From Micromonospora sp. PLK6-60 (GTDB taxonomy: Bacteria > Actinomycetota > Actinomycetes > Mycobacteriales > Micromonosporaceae), in contig NZ_JAIOAA010000006.1 in the NCBI RefSeq assembly GCF_019890675.1, forward strand, positions 248,001 to 312,000: a stretch of 64,000 nt of DNA. The letters run 5' to 3'. The position numbers and the translations under genes are program-made. Shown piece by piece: positions 62,518-64,000 of this stretch. The notes below the pieces were generated by a model. The model worked only from the letters and a program-made list of their open reading frames with translations. It did no database searches and had not been told where the DNA came from. Position 1 is the first letter of the stretch. The number at the start of each line of letters is the position of its first letter.

Positions 62518-62554
62518 CTACCGAATGCGTTAAGCGGGGCCCCCTCCTTACCGG
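62495..62554. repeat. 60-bp repeat element, copy 4
   Basis: GGTGTTAACAAGGGGCCCC...TACCGAATGCGTTAAGCGGGGCCCCCTCCTTACC. Both units present; the last four bases (CCGG) differ from the CACC end of the other copies. Confidence 0.85.
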
Positions 62555-62611
62555 CGGGCGTGACGGCAGGGGCGGGGTCGGCGACGATGGGGCGATGCGG
62601 AAGCGGTCCCG

Positions 62612-64000
62612 GTGGAGGTGACGGTCTCGGCCCGGGAGGCCGAGGTGCTCGCCCTGCTCGCCGAACGGCGCACCAACGCCGAGATCGCCGAGCAGCTGTT
62701 CATCTCCGTCCGCACCGTGGAGAGCCACGTCTCCTCCCTGCTGCGCAAGTACGGCGTCACCGACCGCCGGGCGCTGTCGGCCGTCCGGCCCGCGCCGGTG
62801 CCCGCGTCCCCAGCGGGGTCGGCGCCGGCCGGCGGACTGCTGGCCGGGCTTCCCGTGCCGCGTACCGCCTTCGTCGGCCGCCGGGCGGAACGGGAGTCGC
62901 TGGTCCGGGTGCTCGACGACGCCCGACTGGTGAGCCTGGTGGGCGTCGGTGGGGTGGGCAAGACCCGGCTGGCCGTCGAGTTGGCCGCCGAGGTCCGGGC
63001 GAGGTTCCCGGCCGGCGCCTTCGTCGACCTGGTGCCGGTGCGGGACGGGTCGGTGGCGCAGGCGGTCGCCGCCGCGCTCGGCGTCACCCCCACCTCGCGC
63101 CAGCCGCTGTTCGAGGCGATCCGGGTCGGGCTCGGCGGGCACCGGTCGTTGCTGGTGCTGGACAACTGCGAGCATCTGCTGGACGCGGTGGCGCTCTTCG
63201 CCGACCAGCTGCTGACCGGGTGTCCGGGCGTCACGCTGCTCGCCACCAGCCGCGAACGGTTGGGGGTGCCCGGCGAGTTCGTCGTGCCGGTCGCGCCGCT
63301 GCCCGAGCCCGACGGGCTGGCCCTCTTCACCGACCGGGCCCGCTCGGCCGGGGCGGACGTGACCGGGCAGCCGGCAGCCGTCGCGGAGCTGTGCGCGCGG
63401 CTCGACAACGTACCGCTGGCGCTCGAGCTCGCCGCCGCCCGCAGCGCCGCGCTGGGGGTGGAGGGCCTGCTCGCCGCGTTCGCCGACCCGCTGCGGGTGT
63501 TGACCGGCGCCCGCCGCGCCGACGAGCGACACCGTTCGCTGCGGGCGGTCCTGGACTGGAGCTACGGGCTGCTGGACGCCGCCGAGCAGGAGCTGTTCCG
63601 CCGGCTGTCCGTCTTCGTGGGCGGCTTCGACCTGACCGCCGCGGCCCGGGTGGCGTCCGGCACCGACCCGGTCGAGACCACCGACCTGCTCGGCCGCCTG
63701 GTGGACAAGAGCCTGGTCCGGCGGGACGGGGACGCGCGCCGCTGGCGGATGCTGGGCACCGTTCGGGCGTTCGGCCGGGAGCAGCTCGGCGCCGACCCGG
63801 CCCGGGGTGAGGTCTTCGACCGCTACCTCGGCTGGGCCACCGCCACGGCCACCGCGCTGGTCGAGCGGCTGGGCGACGGGTGGCGCGCCGACTTCGACCT
63901 GGTCGCCGACGATCTGCGCGCGGCACTGCTCGGTCAGTGGTCCGGCGCCGGGATGGCACCGCACGCGCTGGCGCGGGCACTCGGGCGGCTCACGTACGCC
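62612..64000 (+). CDS. LuxR-HTH / NB-ARC ATPase transcriptional regulator, 3'-truncated
   Basis: At least 463 residues, open to the window end. A LuxR-type helix-turn-helix comes first (SAREAEVLALLAERRTNAEIAEQLFISVRTVESHVSSLL, about 5-50), then an NB-ARC/AAA ATPase (LVSLVGVGGVGKTRLAVELA, Walker A near 115; SLLVLDNCEHLLDAV, Walker B; LLATSRERLGV; LDNVPLALELAAARS) and the start of a helical repeat region (RSLRAVLDWSYGLLDAAEQELFRRLSVFVGGFDL). The order HTH-ATPase is the reverse of LAL regulators and resembles the SARP/AfsR-like class. Start at GTG 62612 is tentative: no strong ribosome site is seen and GTG 62618 is possible. Signal unknown. Confidence 0.85.
   Translation, partial: MEVTVSAREAEVLALLAERRTNAEIAEQLFISVRTVESHVSSLLRKYGVTDRRALSAVRPAPVPASPAGSAPAGGLLAGLPVPRTAFVGRRAERESLVRVLDDARLVSLVGVGGVGKTRLAVELAAEVRARFPAGAFVDLVPVRDGSVAQAVAAALGVTPTSRQPLFEAIRVGLGGHRSLLVLDNCEHLLDAVALFADQLLTGCPGVTLLATSRERLGVPGEFVVPVAPLPEPDGLALFTDRARSAGADVTGQPAAVAELCARLDNVPLALELAAARSAALGVEGLLAAFADPLRVLTGARRADERHRSLRAVLDWSYGLLDAAEQELFRRLSVFVGGFDLTAAARVASGTDPVETTDLLGRLVDKSLVRRDGDARRWRMLGTVRAFGREQLGADPARGEVFDRYLGWATATATALVERLGDGWRADFDLVADDLRAALLGQWSGAGMAPHALARALGRLTYA

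Overview
The window is very GC-rich, has short gene gaps, many GTG starts and 4-bp ATGA/GTGA gene overlaps, and carries actinobacterial families (conservon, DUF3263, DUF4031, DUF4032, PrsW, CIRCE-controlled lone groEL). Gene content, gas-vesicle gene order and a 60-bp intergenic repeat point to Micromonosporaceae, most likely Micromonospora; the genus is inference. I see no rRNA, tRNA, CRISPR array or intact insertion sequence. Sixty protein genes are annotated, the first and last cut by the window edges.

Layout. 1-17 kb: housekeeping genes, namely a truncated ECF41/SigJ-type sigma factor, a DinG-like helicase, an AI-2E family permease, a GroES-like protein, PrsW and FUSC-type membrane proteins, an HD hydrolase, a GlcD-type flavoprotein, GlpD, and a subtilase joined to a multi-pass membrane domain. 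17-27 kb: a lone groEL with two CIRCE operators, a cold-shock gene, paaN, and thrC behind a clear SAM-I riboswitch. 27-32 kb: an EamA exporter divergent from an ArsR-type regulator across two matching operators, DoxX, and a two-gene ABC system whose ATPase is fused to an S15-type hydrolase.

32-39 kb: a conservon (CvnA kinase-like, CvnB roadblock, CvnC DUF742, CvnD GTPase), every junction overlapping, led by an extra membrane sensor gene whose end overlaps cvnA. 39-47 kb: a CDC48-type double AAA ATPase with a degenerate first ATPase ring, convergent with a ten-gene gas-vesicle operon (two accessory genes, then A, F, G, O, J, L, S, K) read from a far-upstream region with two SigB-type promoter matches. 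The operon has no gvpN and no gvpC.

47-64 kb: a PP2C-like protein, an ABC-2 exporter behind paired palindromes, an amino-sugar catabolic operon (SIS isomerase/deaminase-like, ROK kinase, NagA) divergent from a DeoR repressor, DUF4032, PAP2, an APC permease, a 650-bp repeat-rich gap (17-bp tandem array and a 111-bp inverted-repeat element), an RCK channel-like protein with an atypical filter, an MSMEG_6728-type protein and a truncated LuxR-HTH/NB-ARC regulator.

The most unusual non-coding signal is a family of 60-bp elements made of two GGGGCCCC-centred units, with four full copies plus fragments. Three full copies lie immediately after the stop codon of a minus-strand gene, which suggests a lineage-specific terminator or mobile palindromic repeat.
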